A stretch of DNA of 16,722 nt, taken from assembly GCA_017649745.1 (NCBI GenBank), contig JAGCGE010000220.1:1-16722 (forward strand), in the 5' to 3' direction. The translations under genes were made by a program, and so were the position numbers. Positions 6,380 through 14,272 of the stretch are shown piece after piece. The notes beneath the pieces were generated by a model. The model was not told the origin of the DNA. It ran no database searches and worked only from the letters and a program-made list of their open reading frames with translations. This DNA comes from Clostridiales bacterium. GTDB taxonomy: Bacteria; Bacillota_A; Clostridia; Saccharofermentanales; Saccharofermentanaceae. Each line of letters starts with the position of its first letter. Positions within the stretch are counted from its first letter, which is position 1.

Positions 6380-7845
6380 TTTTCCTCCAGATATTTATCT
6401 ACTTCCATAGCAGCTTCCCTGCCCTCGCGGAGTGCCCATACTACAAGTGACTGTCCGCGTCTCATATCGCCTGCTGCAAAAACACCTTCCTGTGATGTCT
6501 GGTGTGTTCCGTGAGTCTCGACATTTGTTCTTCCATCAACCTCAACATTAAATGCGTCAGTAACGTATTTCTGTGAGCCGAGAAAGCCTGCTGCGATGAT
6601 TACAAGATCAGCAGGAAGAACTTCTTCAGAACCTTCAACGAAGACCATCTTACGTGCGCCTGTTCCGTCAGGTTCGAACTTAACCTTTACTGTCTCAACG
6701 CCCTTTATCTTGCCGTCCTCATCTTTTACAAAACTCTTTACTGTCGTCTCGTAAATACGAGGATCTTTGCCGAAGACTTTAATAGCTTCTTCTTGGCCAT
6801 AATCAACCTTCATGACACGAGGCCACTCAGGCCAAGGATTGTTAGCTGCTCTCTCTTTTGGAGGAGCCGGATACATATCGATCTGAGTTACTGATCTGCA
6901 TCCGTGTCTTATTGCTGTACCTACACAGTCATTACCTGTGTCACCGCCGCCGATGATAACAACATGCTTATATTTTGCACTGATGTAGTTACCGTCTGAG
7001 AGGTTGGAATTGATAAGAGACTTTGTTGTTGCCTTAAGGAAATCAACTGCAAAAACGATACCTTCTGCATCTCTTCCTTCAGCCTCAACATCTCTTGGAT
7101 TTGTAGCACCGCAGCAAAGAACGATAGCATCAAATTCAGCCTTCAATTCTTCATAAGAAACATCTACGCCGATGTTGACATTTGTCTTAAATACGATGCC
7201 TTCTTTTTCAAGAATATCGATCCTTCTTCTTACGACTTTTTTGTCGAGTTTCATGTTCGGGATACCATACATGAGAAGTCCGCCCGGAGCATCCTCTCTC
7301 TCGAAAACAGTTACGTAATGTCCTCTGCTGTTAAGCCAGTATGCAGCTGAAAGTCCTGAAGGACCAGAACCGATAACTGCTACTTTCTTGCCGGTTCTTA
7401 CCTTTGGCGGATGAGGAGTCATGCAACCAGTTGCATATGCTTTTTCAATGATCGCATACTCGTTATCCTTAACCGTTACAGGGTCATCATGAAGACCGCA
7501 TGTACATGCTTTTTCGCAAAGTGCCGGACATACTCTTCCGGTGAATTCCGGGAACGCATTTGTGATCATAAGTCTTGATAATGCTTCGTTCCAGAAACCC
7601 TTGTAGATGAGATCGTTCCAATCAGGACAAAGGTTGTTCAAAGGACAGCCGATGACCATGCCGCACACCTTTGTTCCGCTCTGGCAATATGGCACACCAC
7701 AGTTCATGCAACGTGCGCCCTGAAGTTGTCTTTCTTCCTCGTTGATCGGGGAATGAAATTCCAAATATGTCTTTATTCTCTCAAGAGGATCGACTTCAAC
7801 ATTGTCGACCCTTTGATAGTCCATAAAACCTGTTGCTTTTCCCAT
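6376..7845 (-). CDS. gltD: Glutamate synthase (NADPH), small subunit
   Basis: The product has 489 residues, normal for GltD. It carries NADPH-derived electrons to the large subunit, which makes glutamate from glutamine and 2-oxoglutarate. Seen in order: an N-terminal cysteine-rich region that holds 4Fe-4S clusters (C46, C49, C54, C61, C67, C73 and C106, C110, C114, C116), the FAD-binding GSGPSG at 159-164 following VAVI, FEREDAPGGLLMYGIP, the NADPH-binding GGGDTG at 299-304, and the C-terminal FAD contact GVFAAGD ending at 460. No key motif is missing. ATG lies two bases after the gltB stop, with GGAG placed inside the end of gltB, so the two subunits are co-translated. Its own stop overlaps the dapF-like start. 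Assignment is secure. Confidence 0.97.
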   Translation of the reverse strand: MGKATGFMDYQRVDNVEVDPLERIKTYLEFHSPINEEERQLQGARCMNCGVPYCQSGTKVCGMVIGCPLNNLCPDWNDLIYKGFWNEALSRLMITNAFPEFTGRVCPALCEKACTCGLHDDPVTVKDNEYAIIEKAYATGCMTPHPPKVRTGKKVAVIGSGPSGLSAAYWLNSRGHYVTVFEREDAPGGLLMYGIPNMKLDKKVVRRRIDILEKEGIVFKTNVNIGVDVSYEELKAEFDAIVLCCGATNPRDVEAEGRDAEGIVFAVDFLKATTKSLINSNLSDGNYISAKYKHVVIIGGGDTGNDCVGTAIRHGCRSVTQIDMYPAPPKERAANNPWPEWPRVMKVDYGQEEAIKVFGKDPRIYETTVKSFVKDEDGKIKGVETVKVKFEPDGTGARKMVFVEGSEEVLPADLVIIAAGFLGSQKYVTDAFNVEVDGRTNVETHGTHQTSQEGVFAAGDMRRGQSLVVWALREGREAAMEVDKYLEEK

Positions 7846-7847
7846 AA

Positions 7848-10800
7848 TTAAACTCCTGCTGTCTTAACATGAAATGCTTCGATCTTTGCTTCATCTTCAC
7901 TCATACCTTTTGCCATGAAGTCAGTGATGAGCGTTGTCATCTTCTTATAGTCGTGAGGGATGACTTTCTTGAACTTACCGATGTATGTATCGATATCGTC
8001 AAGGATCTTCTTACCGAGAGGAGAAGATGTTCTTCTTACATGCTCTTCGATAAGTGAAACAAGTTCGTCGCGGTCCTTAGGATCCGTAACTTTTTCGAAT
8101 CCTACGAGTGACTTGTTAAGCTTTGTATAAAGATCATTCTCAGTATCAAGAACATATGCGATACCGCCGCTCATACCTGCAGCGAAGTTCTTACCTACTG
8201 AGCCGAGGACAACTGCAACACCACCGGTCATGTACTCACAACCGTTGTCGCCCGTTCCTTCAACTACGACCTTGGCACCGGAGTTTCTTACGCAGAATCT
8301 CTCGCCTGCAAGACCGTTGATGAATGCCTTACCTGATGTAGCACCAAAGAGAGCTACGTTACCGATGATGAGGTTCTCTTCAGGAACGAGGCTTGACTTC
8401 TCGGATGGGCTGACGCTTAAGATACCGCCAGAAAGTCCCTTACCGAAGTAGTCGTTGGAATCACCCTTGAGACTGATCGTAACGCCCTTAGGAACGAAAG
8501 CACCGAAGCTCTGTCCGCCTGCGCCCTCACAGTTGATCTTATATGTATCATCAGAAAGAGTCTCATGATATTTCTTTGTTACTTCTGATCCGAAAAGAGT
8601 TCCGAATGCACGGTCAAGGTTACGAACCTTAACGCTGATCTCTTTTGAAGAACCGCTCTCGAGAGCGTCCTTCATTGAAGGGATTATTACTGTGCTGTCG
8701 ATAGTCTCTTCGAGCTTGAAATCATAGACATCAGATTCCTCATAATGTCTCTTAACATCCGTTCTACCTTCGAACGGATCTTTGATAACCGGGCTAAGGT
8801 CAACCTTTGAATCAGAAGCGGATTCCTTGATCTTAAGAAGATCTGATCTTCCGACCAATTCATCAACAGTTCTGATGCCGAGCTTAGCCATATATTCACG
8901 CATCTGTGTTGCTACAAATGTCATGAAGTTAACTACGTATTCAGGCTTACCGGAAAATCTCTCACGAAGCTTTGGATTTTGTGTTGCAACACCTACAGGA
9001 CATGTGTCGAGGTTACAAACTCTCATCATTACACAACCCATTGTAACGAGTGGTGCAGTTGCAAAACCGAATTCCTCAGCACCGAGCATGGAAGCGATAA
9101 CTACGTCCTTACCGGTAAGGAGCTTACCGTCTGCTTCAAGTCTTACGTGAGATCTAAGATTGTTTTCGATAAGTGTCTTATGTGTCTCAGCAAGACCGAT
9201 CTCCCATGGAAGACCAGCGTGATGGATGGAGCTAGCCGGAGCAGCACCAGTACCACCGTCGTAACCTGATACGAGGATTACTCTAGCGCCTGCCTTAGCA
9301 ACACCTGCTGCGATAGTTCCGACACCAGACTCAGATACGAGCTTAACGGAGATTCCTGCGTCCTTATTAGCGTTCTTAAGATCGTAGATAAGCTGAGCAA
9401 GATCCTCGATGGAATAGATATCGTGATGAGGTGGCGGTGAGATCAAAGATACGCCAGGTGTGGAGTGACGTGTCTTAGCGATCCATGGATATACCTTACC
9501 AGCCGGAAGGTGTCCGCCCTCACCAGGCTTAGCGCCCTGAGCCATCTTGATCTGGATCTCTTTAGCTGAGATCAAGTACTCTGATGTTACACCGAATCTA
9601 CCGGATGCTACCTGCTTTATAGCAGAACATCTGTCGACTTCGCTGCCCTTTGTAGCGATTCTCTCGTTATCTTCTCCGCCCTCACCGCTGTTGGACTTAC
9701 CACCGATGCGGTTCATTGCGATAGCCATACATTCATGTGCTTCCTGTGAGATGGAACCATAGGACATAGCACCTGTCTTAAATCTCTTGACGATTGATTC
9801 TACACTCTCTACTTCGTCGATGGAGATCTCCTGACCCTTTGAATAATCGAATTCCAATGTACTTCTTAAAGTTACGTGTCTGTCATCAGAATCGATTGCC
9901 TGTGTGAACTTCTGATATGTCTCATAGTTACCTGTTCTTGTAGCAAGTTGAAGAAGATGGATAGTTTCAGGCTCATAGAGATGCTGTTCTTGACCACTTC
10001 TGAGCTTGTGCCAACCCTTGACTTGAAGACCTGAGTTGAACTCGTTATGGAATGGATCGTAAGCATACTCATGAAGATCTCTGCTTCTCTTCTCGATATC
10101 GTCGATAGTGATACCGCTGACACGGCTAACTGTATCAGGGAAATACTCTCTCATGAGGGCTTCGCCGATACCGATGGCCTCGAATATTTTCGAGCCCTGA
10201 TAGGACTGCAATGTGGAGATACCCATCTTGGAAGCGATCTTTACGATACCTGTAACGAGGGCTGAGATATAGGACTCACAAGCAGGTGTGAACTCCTTGT
10301 CTATGATGCCCTTGTTGTTGATAAGATCGCTAATTGTATCAAGTGCAAGATAAGGGTTTACTGCGCTAGCACCAAAGCCCAGAAGTGTAGCGAAGTGATG
10401 TACTTCACATGGCTCACCGGACTCTACGATGATAGAAGCAGCTGTATTCATCCTTGTCTTAACAAGATATGTCTCGAGTGCTGCGACTGCGAGAAGTGAC
10501 GGGATAGCGATATGCTCTTCGTCGACTCCGCGGTCTGTGAGGATAAGGATCGTTGCACCTTCTTCATGTGCCTTATCTGCCTGTCTGTACAAAGACTCGA
10601 TAGCATCGTTCATGCTCTGGTCTTTTGTGAAGAGCATGGAGATATCAGCAGTCTTAAGACCTTCGATCTTGTTGTCTCTGATCTTCATGAGATCGAGGTT
10701 AGTAAGGATCGGATTATGGATCTTCAATACGTGGCAGTTCTCTTCCTTATCTTCGAGGATGTTACCTGAGATTCCAAGGTAAACTGTTGTATCTGTAATA

Positions 10801-12413
10801 AGTGATTCTCTTATAGAATCGATAGGCGGGTTAGTAACCTGAGCGAACTTCTGCTTAAAGTAATCGAAGAGCGGTGGCTCCTGATCAGAAAGCGGAGGAA
10901 GCGGGATATCAACACCCATTGCCGCTGTCGGCTCAGAACCGTTAAGGCACATCGGGATGATCTCGTTATTGATGTTACCGTAACTGAAACCGAATGCTCT
11001 CTGAAGTGTGAAGAGCTCGTCGCCTGTTACTCTTGCTGCTCTCTTATTCTTGCTGTGGATCTCCTTAAGCTCAACGAGCTGATGGTCGAGCCACTCGCCA
11101 TATGGCTGTCTTCTGGAGAACTCCTTCTTGATCTCGCAGTCATCGATGACTCTGCCTTCCTTAACGTCGACTAAGAGCATCTTACCCGGGTGCAGGCAGT
11201 CTTTCTTAACGATGATCTCCTCAGGAAGATCTTCAAGTGCGCCAACCTCAGATGAGAGGATAAGATATCCGTCTGAAGTGATGCAATATCTTGAAGGACG
11301 AAGTCCATTACGATCGAGAACTGCACCGACCTTATCACCATCTGAGAAGATGATGGAAGCAGGTCCGTCCCATGGCTCCATCATTGTTGCGTAGTACTGA
11401 TAGAAAGCCTTCTTCTCACGGCTCATTGTATCGATATGCTGCCATGGCTCAGGGATCGTTACTGATACAGCGAGTGGAAGCGGCATACCAGCCATTGTCA
11501 TGAACTCCAATGTGTTATCAAGTCTAGCGGAGTCAGAACCTGTAACGTCCATCATAGGATATATATCTTCATATCTTCCCTCAAACGCTTCGCTTCTGAA
11601 TACGCTCTCCTTAGAAAGCATCTTGTTCATGTTACCTGTGATAGTATTGATCTCACCGTTATGAACCATCATCCTGTTAGGATGTGATCTCTGCCATGAC
11701 GGATTAGTGTTAGTTGAGAATCGTGAATGCACGATACCGAAAGCGGTCTTATACTCGCCGCTGCTCAAGTCCTCATAGAACTTACGAAGCTGACCTCCGA
11801 GGAACATACCCGTATATACGATAGTTCTGCATGAACATGAACATACATAAGTGTCTTTGTTATTCTTTTCGAAGATCTTCCTTGCGAAGTAAAGTCTTCT
11901 GTCGAAAGCAAGGTCTTCACTGCAGTCTGAAGGACGAGCGATGAATGCCTGATATATATTTGGCATGCTCTCCTTAGCTCTAGTACCAAGGACATCCTCG
12001 TTGACCGGAACCTGTCTCCAGCCGAGGAATGTGAGGCCCTCTTCCTTTACTGCTTCTTCGAAATCCTTCTTAGCAGATTCCTTCTGCTCTTCACCCTGTG
12101 GGAAGAAGAACATTCCGATGCCGTAAGATCTCTTGTCTCCCAATGTGATACCGCACTTAGAAGCAGCATCTACGAAGAAATCATGTGAGATCTGCACGAG
12201 GATACCAACACCGTCACCGGTCGTTCCTTCTGCATCCTTACCTGCTCTGTGCTCAAGGTTCTCAACGATCTTCAAAGAGTCGTCCAAGACCTTGTTGTTT
12301 TGAACTCCGTCGATACGTACTACTGCACCGATACCGCAGTTCTCATGTTCATCCCTCGGATCGTAGAAAGACGATTGAGGAAATGGTTCCTGCACTCTGT
12401 AATTGTTGATCAT
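7848..12413 (-). CDS. gltB: Glutamate synthase, large subunit (ferredoxin/NADPH-type GltB)
   Basis: The chosen start, ATG 12413-12411, gives 1521 residues, the usual size. It has GTGGAG seven bases upstream; a longer reading from TTG at 12476 would run through the leader terminator and is rejected. GltB takes the amide nitrogen of glutamine, tunnels it, and reduces the 2-oxoglutarate adduct to glutamate. Seen: a short propeptide ending before C26 in HENCGIGAVV, the glutaminase nucleophile freed by cleavage; the class II amidotransferase domain to about residue 430; a central domain; the FMN/2-oxoglutarate barrel with SGEGGED, KPGEGGHLP and SGYDGGTGAAP; the 3Fe-4S cysteines C1127, C1133 and C1138 in CVMMRVCNLDTC; and the C-terminal glycine-rich beta-helix. 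It is first in gltB-gltD-dapF-like. Its leader holds a promoter, an antiterminator hairpin and a terminator, described separately. Confidence 0.97.
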   Translation of the reverse strand: MINNYRVQEPFPQSSFYDPRDEHENCGIGAVVRIDGVQNNKVLDDSLKIVENLEHRAGKDAEGTTGDGVGILVQISHDFFVDAASKCGITLGDKRSYGIGMFFFPQGEEQKESAKKDFEEAVKEEGLTFLGWRQVPVNEDVLGTRAKESMPNIYQAFIARPSDCSEDLAFDRRLYFARKIFEKNNKDTYVCSCSCRTIVYTGMFLGGQLRKFYEDLSSGEYKTAFGIVHSRFSTNTNPSWQRSHPNRMMVHNGEINTITGNMNKMLSKESVFRSEAFEGRYEDIYPMMDVTGSDSARLDNTLEFMTMAGMPLPLAVSVTIPEPWQHIDTMSREKKAFYQYYATMMEPWDGPASIIFSDGDKVGAVLDRNGLRPSRYCITSDGYLILSSEVGALEDLPEEIIVKKDCLHPGKMLLVDVKEGRVIDDCEIKKEFSRRQPYGEWLDHQLVELKEIHSKNKRAARVTGDELFTLQRAFGFSYGNINNEIIPMCLNGSEPTAAMGVDIPLPPLSDQEPPLFDYFKQKFAQVTNPPIDSIRESLITDTTVYLGISGNILEDKEENCHVLKIHNPILTNLDLMKIRDNKIEGLKTADISMLFTKDQSMNDAIESLYRQADKAHEEGATILILTDRGVDEEHIAIPSLLAVAALETYLVKTRMNTAASIIVESGEPCEVHHFATLLGFGASAVNPYLALDTISDLINNKGIIDKEFTPACESYISALVTGIVKIASKMGISTLQSYQGSKIFEAIGIGEALMREYFPDTVSRVSGITIDDIEKRSRDLHEYAYDPFHNEFNSGLQVKGWHKLRSGQEQHLYEPETIHLLQLATRTGNYETYQKFTQAIDSDDRHVTLRSTLEFDYSKGQEISIDEVESVESIVKRFKTGAMSYGSISQEAHECMAIAMNRIGGKSNSGEGGEDNERIATKGSEVDRCSAIKQVASGRFGVTSEYLISAKEIQIKMAQGAKPGEGGHLPAGKVYPWIAKTRHSTPGVSLISPPPHHDIYSIEDLAQLIYDLKNANKDAGISVKLVSESGVGTIAAGVAKAGARVILVSGYDGGTGAAPASSIHHAGLPWEIGLAETHKTLIENNLRSHVRLEADGKLLTGKDVVIASMLGAEEFGFATAPLVTMGCVMMRVCNLDTCPVGVATQNPKLRERFSGKPEYVVNFMTFVATQMREYMAKLGIRTVDELVGRSDLLKIKESASDSKVDLSPVIKDPFEGRTDVKRHYEESDVYDFKLEETIDSTVIIPSMKDALESGSSKEISVKVRNLDRAFGTLFGSEVTKKYHETLSDDTYKINCEGAGGQSFGAFVPKGVTISLKGDSNDYFGKGLSGGILSVSPSEKSSLVPEENLIIGNVALFGATSGKAFINGLAGERFCVRNSGAKVVVEGTGDNGCEYMTGGVAVVLGSVGKNFAAGMSGGIAYVLDTENDLYTKLNKSLVGFEKVTDPKDRDELVSLIEEHVRRTSSPLGKKILDDIDTYIGKFKKVIPHDYKKMTTLITDFMAKGMSEDEAKIEAFHVKTAGV

Positions 12414-12432
12414 TTTTATTCTCCACTTTCTG

Positions 12433-12484
12433 CAAAACAAAAGGCACTTACTGACAACGGATAGAATCCGTATCAATAAGCGCC
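12433..12484 (-). terminator. Leader terminator (attenuator) upstream of gltB
   Basis: In the transcript, 12484-12466 pairs with 12462-12443 to form about 19 base pairs with three G-U wobbles and one bulged U, closed by a UCU loop. UUUUGUUUU follows at once (12442-12434). It sits between a good promoter (12513-12541) and the gltB ribosome site, so it should stop gltB transcription unless overridden. asnB has no other terminator, so this hairpin may also end asnB transcripts. Confidence 0.88.
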
Positions 12485-12492
12485 ATTGCTTA
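12477..12492 (-). promoter_or_regulatory. Antiterminator hairpin with AAUGGC hexaloop in gltB leader
   Basis: The transcript UAAGC-AAUGGC-GCUUA folds into five perfect pairs around a six-base loop with A at position 1 and G at position 4, the known recognition pattern of ANTAR-domain antiterminators. Its last eight bases are the start of the terminator 5' arm, so the two structures are mutually exclusive. The same loop recurs upstream of asnB. Confidence 0.68.
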
Positions 12493-12512
12493 CAAATTAT
12501 TCAATTGATATT

Positions 12513-12541
12513 TTTATACTCTTTATTATTTTAATTGTCAA
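12513..12541 (-). promoter_or_regulatory. gltB promoter
   Basis: On the - strand, consensus -35 TTGACA (12541-12536), a 17-bp spacer and -10 TATAAA (12518-12513) are present. Transcription would begin near 12506, giving a leader of about 93 bases. The asnB stop codon TGA lies inside the -35 box, so the two genes are packed tightly but gltB can be transcribed independently. Confidence 0.82.
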
Positions 12542-14121
12542 GTTCCACTCTCACCGTAGTTAGAAAGAACTCTTGCAGAAGGATCGTTAACGTTACATCC
12601 TTCCCACTCTTTGTTAGGCATCCAGAAGTCTTTTACCATCTGTGACTGGCCCTTATAGTACTTCTCGAAAATGTCACGATAGAGGAGTGATTCTTTTGTA
12701 AAAGGCCTAGCGTGATCATACTTCAAGATACCCTGCTCAAACTCTTCGTCTGTATATGTTTTCTCTGCAAGATCAGCGAGGTCATCTTTAAGTGAATGTC
12801 CGACTGCATCAGAGAAAGCAGCCTTTTCTCTCCAGAGGATGTTATCAGGAATGAAGCCATCCTTTTCGAATGCTTTTCTAAGAAGATACTTACCCTTGCC
12901 ATACTTGTTCATCTTCATCTCAGGATCGATGGACATACAGTATTCTACGAAGTCGAGATCACCGAAAGGAACACGAGCCTCAAGAGAGTTAACACTTATG
13001 CATCTGTCTGCTCTCAAAACATCGTACATGTGGATCTCGTGAATTCTCTTCTCAGCTTCCTTCTGGAACTCCTCAGCGTTAGGAGCAAAGTCTGTGTACT
13101 TATAACCGAAGATCTCGTCTGAGATCTCACCTGTGAGGATAACTCTGACATCAGAAGTCTCGTGGATAGCCTTACAAACAAGATACATACCGATCGAAGC
13201 TCTTACTGTCGTGATGTCGTATGTACCAAGAAGCTTGATAACATCTTCTACTGCATCAGTTACGTCCTTAGCAGTAATTATGACTTCGTGGTGGTTTGAA
13301 CCGATATGATCTGCAACTTCACGAGCATACTTAAGGTCGATAGCGTCGATGTCCATACCGATAGCCCAGGTTTCAAGTGGCTTATCAAGAAGGTGCGAAG
13401 CGATACCGCATACAAGTGAGGAATCAAGTCCGCCTGAAAGAAGGAATCCTACAGGAGTATCGGAATCAAGTCTTTTCTCAACGCCCTTGATAAGGAGGTC
13501 TCTGATCTTAGCTGTTGTATCTTCGATGCTATCATGGCTTACTGACTTAACCGAAGACATATCTCTGTAGCAAACGAACTTGCCGTCCTTGAAATAATGT
13601 CCCGGAGGAAATGGAAGGATCTCACCTACAAGATCGATCAGGTTCTTAGGTTCAGAAGCGAACACATAAGTTCCTGCTTCTGTTGTTCCATAATACAAAG
13701 GACGGATACCGATCGGGTCTCTTGCAGCAATGTAAGAATCCGTTGTCTTATCATAAAGAATGAGCGCATACTCAGCATCGAGCTTAGCGAACATATCTGT
13801 ACCGTATTCCTTATAAAGTGCCGGCAAGATCTCGCAGTCAGAGTCGCTGGCGAAAGTATATCCCTTGGCGATGAGTTCTTCCTTAAGAGGTCTGAATCCA
13901 TAAACCTCACCGTTACAAACAAGAACCACATCTTCTTTATCGAATGGCTGCATACCAAGGTCAGTCAATCCCATGATAGAAAGTCTATTAAAACCGAGCC
14001 AGCCATTACCTGTATCAACGAGCCTTGTTGCATCAGGGCCTCTCGAAATAGTCTTTAAAAGTGCTTGTCGGATCTCTTCATAATCTCCGTCTCTACCACA
14101 GAATCCTAATATAGAACACAT
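12538..14121 (-). CDS. asnB: Asparagine synthetase B (glutamine-hydrolysing)
   Basis: The product has 527 residues, in line with AsnB. It makes asparagine from aspartate, ATP and glutamine amide nitrogen. The N-terminal class II glutaminase domain starts with the catalytic C2 (exposed after Met removal) and includes SRGPDA (27-32), RLSIMG (46-51) and CNGEVYG (69-75). The C-terminal synthetase domain has the pyrophosphate loop SGGLDSS at 229-235, TGEISDEIFGY (330-340) and SLEARVPFGDLDFVEY (379-394). All key residues are present. Start ATG 14121 has GAGGTTGAG about a dozen bases upstream. The gene has its own promoter and leader terminator, and is followed immediately by the gltB promoter. Sharing the same leader hairpin loop as gltB argues for joint nitrogen control. 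The assignment is secure. Confidence 0.96.
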   Translation of the reverse strand: MCSILGFCGRDGDYEEIRQALLKTISRGPDATRLVDTGNGWLGFNRLSIMGLTDLGMQPFDKEDVVLVCNGEVYGFRPLKEELIAKGYTFASDSDCEILPALYKEYGTDMFAKLDAEYALILYDKTTDSYIAARDPIGIRPLYYGTTEAGTYVFASEPKNLIDLVGEILPFPPGHYFKDGKFVCYRDMSSVKSVSHDSIEDTTAKIRDLLIKGVEKRLDSDTPVGFLLSGGLDSSLVCGIASHLLDKPLETWAIGMDIDAIDLKYAREVADHIGSNHHEVIITAKDVTDAVEDVIKLLGTYDITTVRASIGMYLVCKAIHETSDVRVILTGEISDEIFGYKYTDFAPNAEEFQKEAEKRIHEIHMYDVLRADRCISVNSLEARVPFGDLDFVEYCMSIDPEMKMNKYGKGKYLLRKAFEKDGFIPDNILWREKAAFSDAVGHSLKDDLADLAEKTYTDEEFEQGILKYDHARPFTKESLLYRDIFEKYYKGQSQMVKDFWMPNKEWEGCNVNDPSARVLSNYGESGT

Positions 14122-14159
14122 AATTATCTCAACCTCGCCTTCCGGCCGTATTCGAACAC

Positions 14160-14194
14160 AAAAAAAGGCGCCTCGGACCTAAGTCCAAGACGCC
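14160..14194 (-). terminator. Leader terminator (attenuator) upstream of asnB
   Basis: In the transcript, 14194-14183 pairs over 12 bp with 14178-14167 (two G-U pairs, no mismatch), closed by UUAG and followed by seven U (14166-14160). It lies downstream of a good asnB promoter and 38 bases before the asnB start. It is therefore best read as an attenuator, though it would also end transcripts of the lipoprotein gene whose stop is at 14273. Confidence 0.88.
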
Positions 14195-14202
14195 ATTGCC
14201 TT
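14187..14202 (-). promoter_or_regulatory. Antiterminator hairpin with AAUGGC hexaloop in asnB leader
   Basis: The transcript AAGGC-AAUGGC-GUCUU forms five pairs (one G-U) around the same AAUGGC loop as in the gltB leader, with A1 and G4 as in ANTAR targets. Eight of its bases belong to the terminator 5' arm, so formation of this hairpin prevents the terminator. It begins about five bases after the predicted transcription start. Confidence 0.66.
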
Positions 14203-14213
14203 CGTTGTGAGAG

Positions 14214-14243
14214 ATATTACACCTCTTGTATTTAGTTTGTCAA
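14214..14243 (-). promoter_or_regulatory. asnB promoter
   Basis: On the - strand, consensus -35 TTGACA (14243-14238), an 18-bp spacer and -10 TAATAT (14219-14214) are present. The predicted start is near 14207, giving a leader of about 86 bases that begins almost at the antiterminator hairpin. It lies in the gap between the lipoprotein stop and the leader terminator, which supports attenuation. Confidence 0.78.
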
Positions 14244-14272
14244 GAGCACAATCCGAAACTAAACCCAATCAA

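Noticed and set aside
12414..12476. Longer gltB starting at TTG 12476 (21 extra residues)
   Set aside because: The extension would be encoded by the leader terminator itself, has no ribosome site, and the ATG at 12413 has GTGGAG at the right distance and gives the usual short propeptide before Cys26.
14179..14196. Leader peptides starting at the AUG inside the AAUGGC loops (five residues for asnB, twelve for gltB)
   Set aside because: There is only a weak, too-close ribosome site before asnB and none before gltB, and no run of Asn, Gln or Glu codons, so ribosome-stalling attenuation is not supported.
14210..14226. Imperfect dyad AGAGAT-ATTAC-ACCTCT over the asnB -10 box
   Set aside because: It is short, imperfect and found once only; not enough to call an operator.
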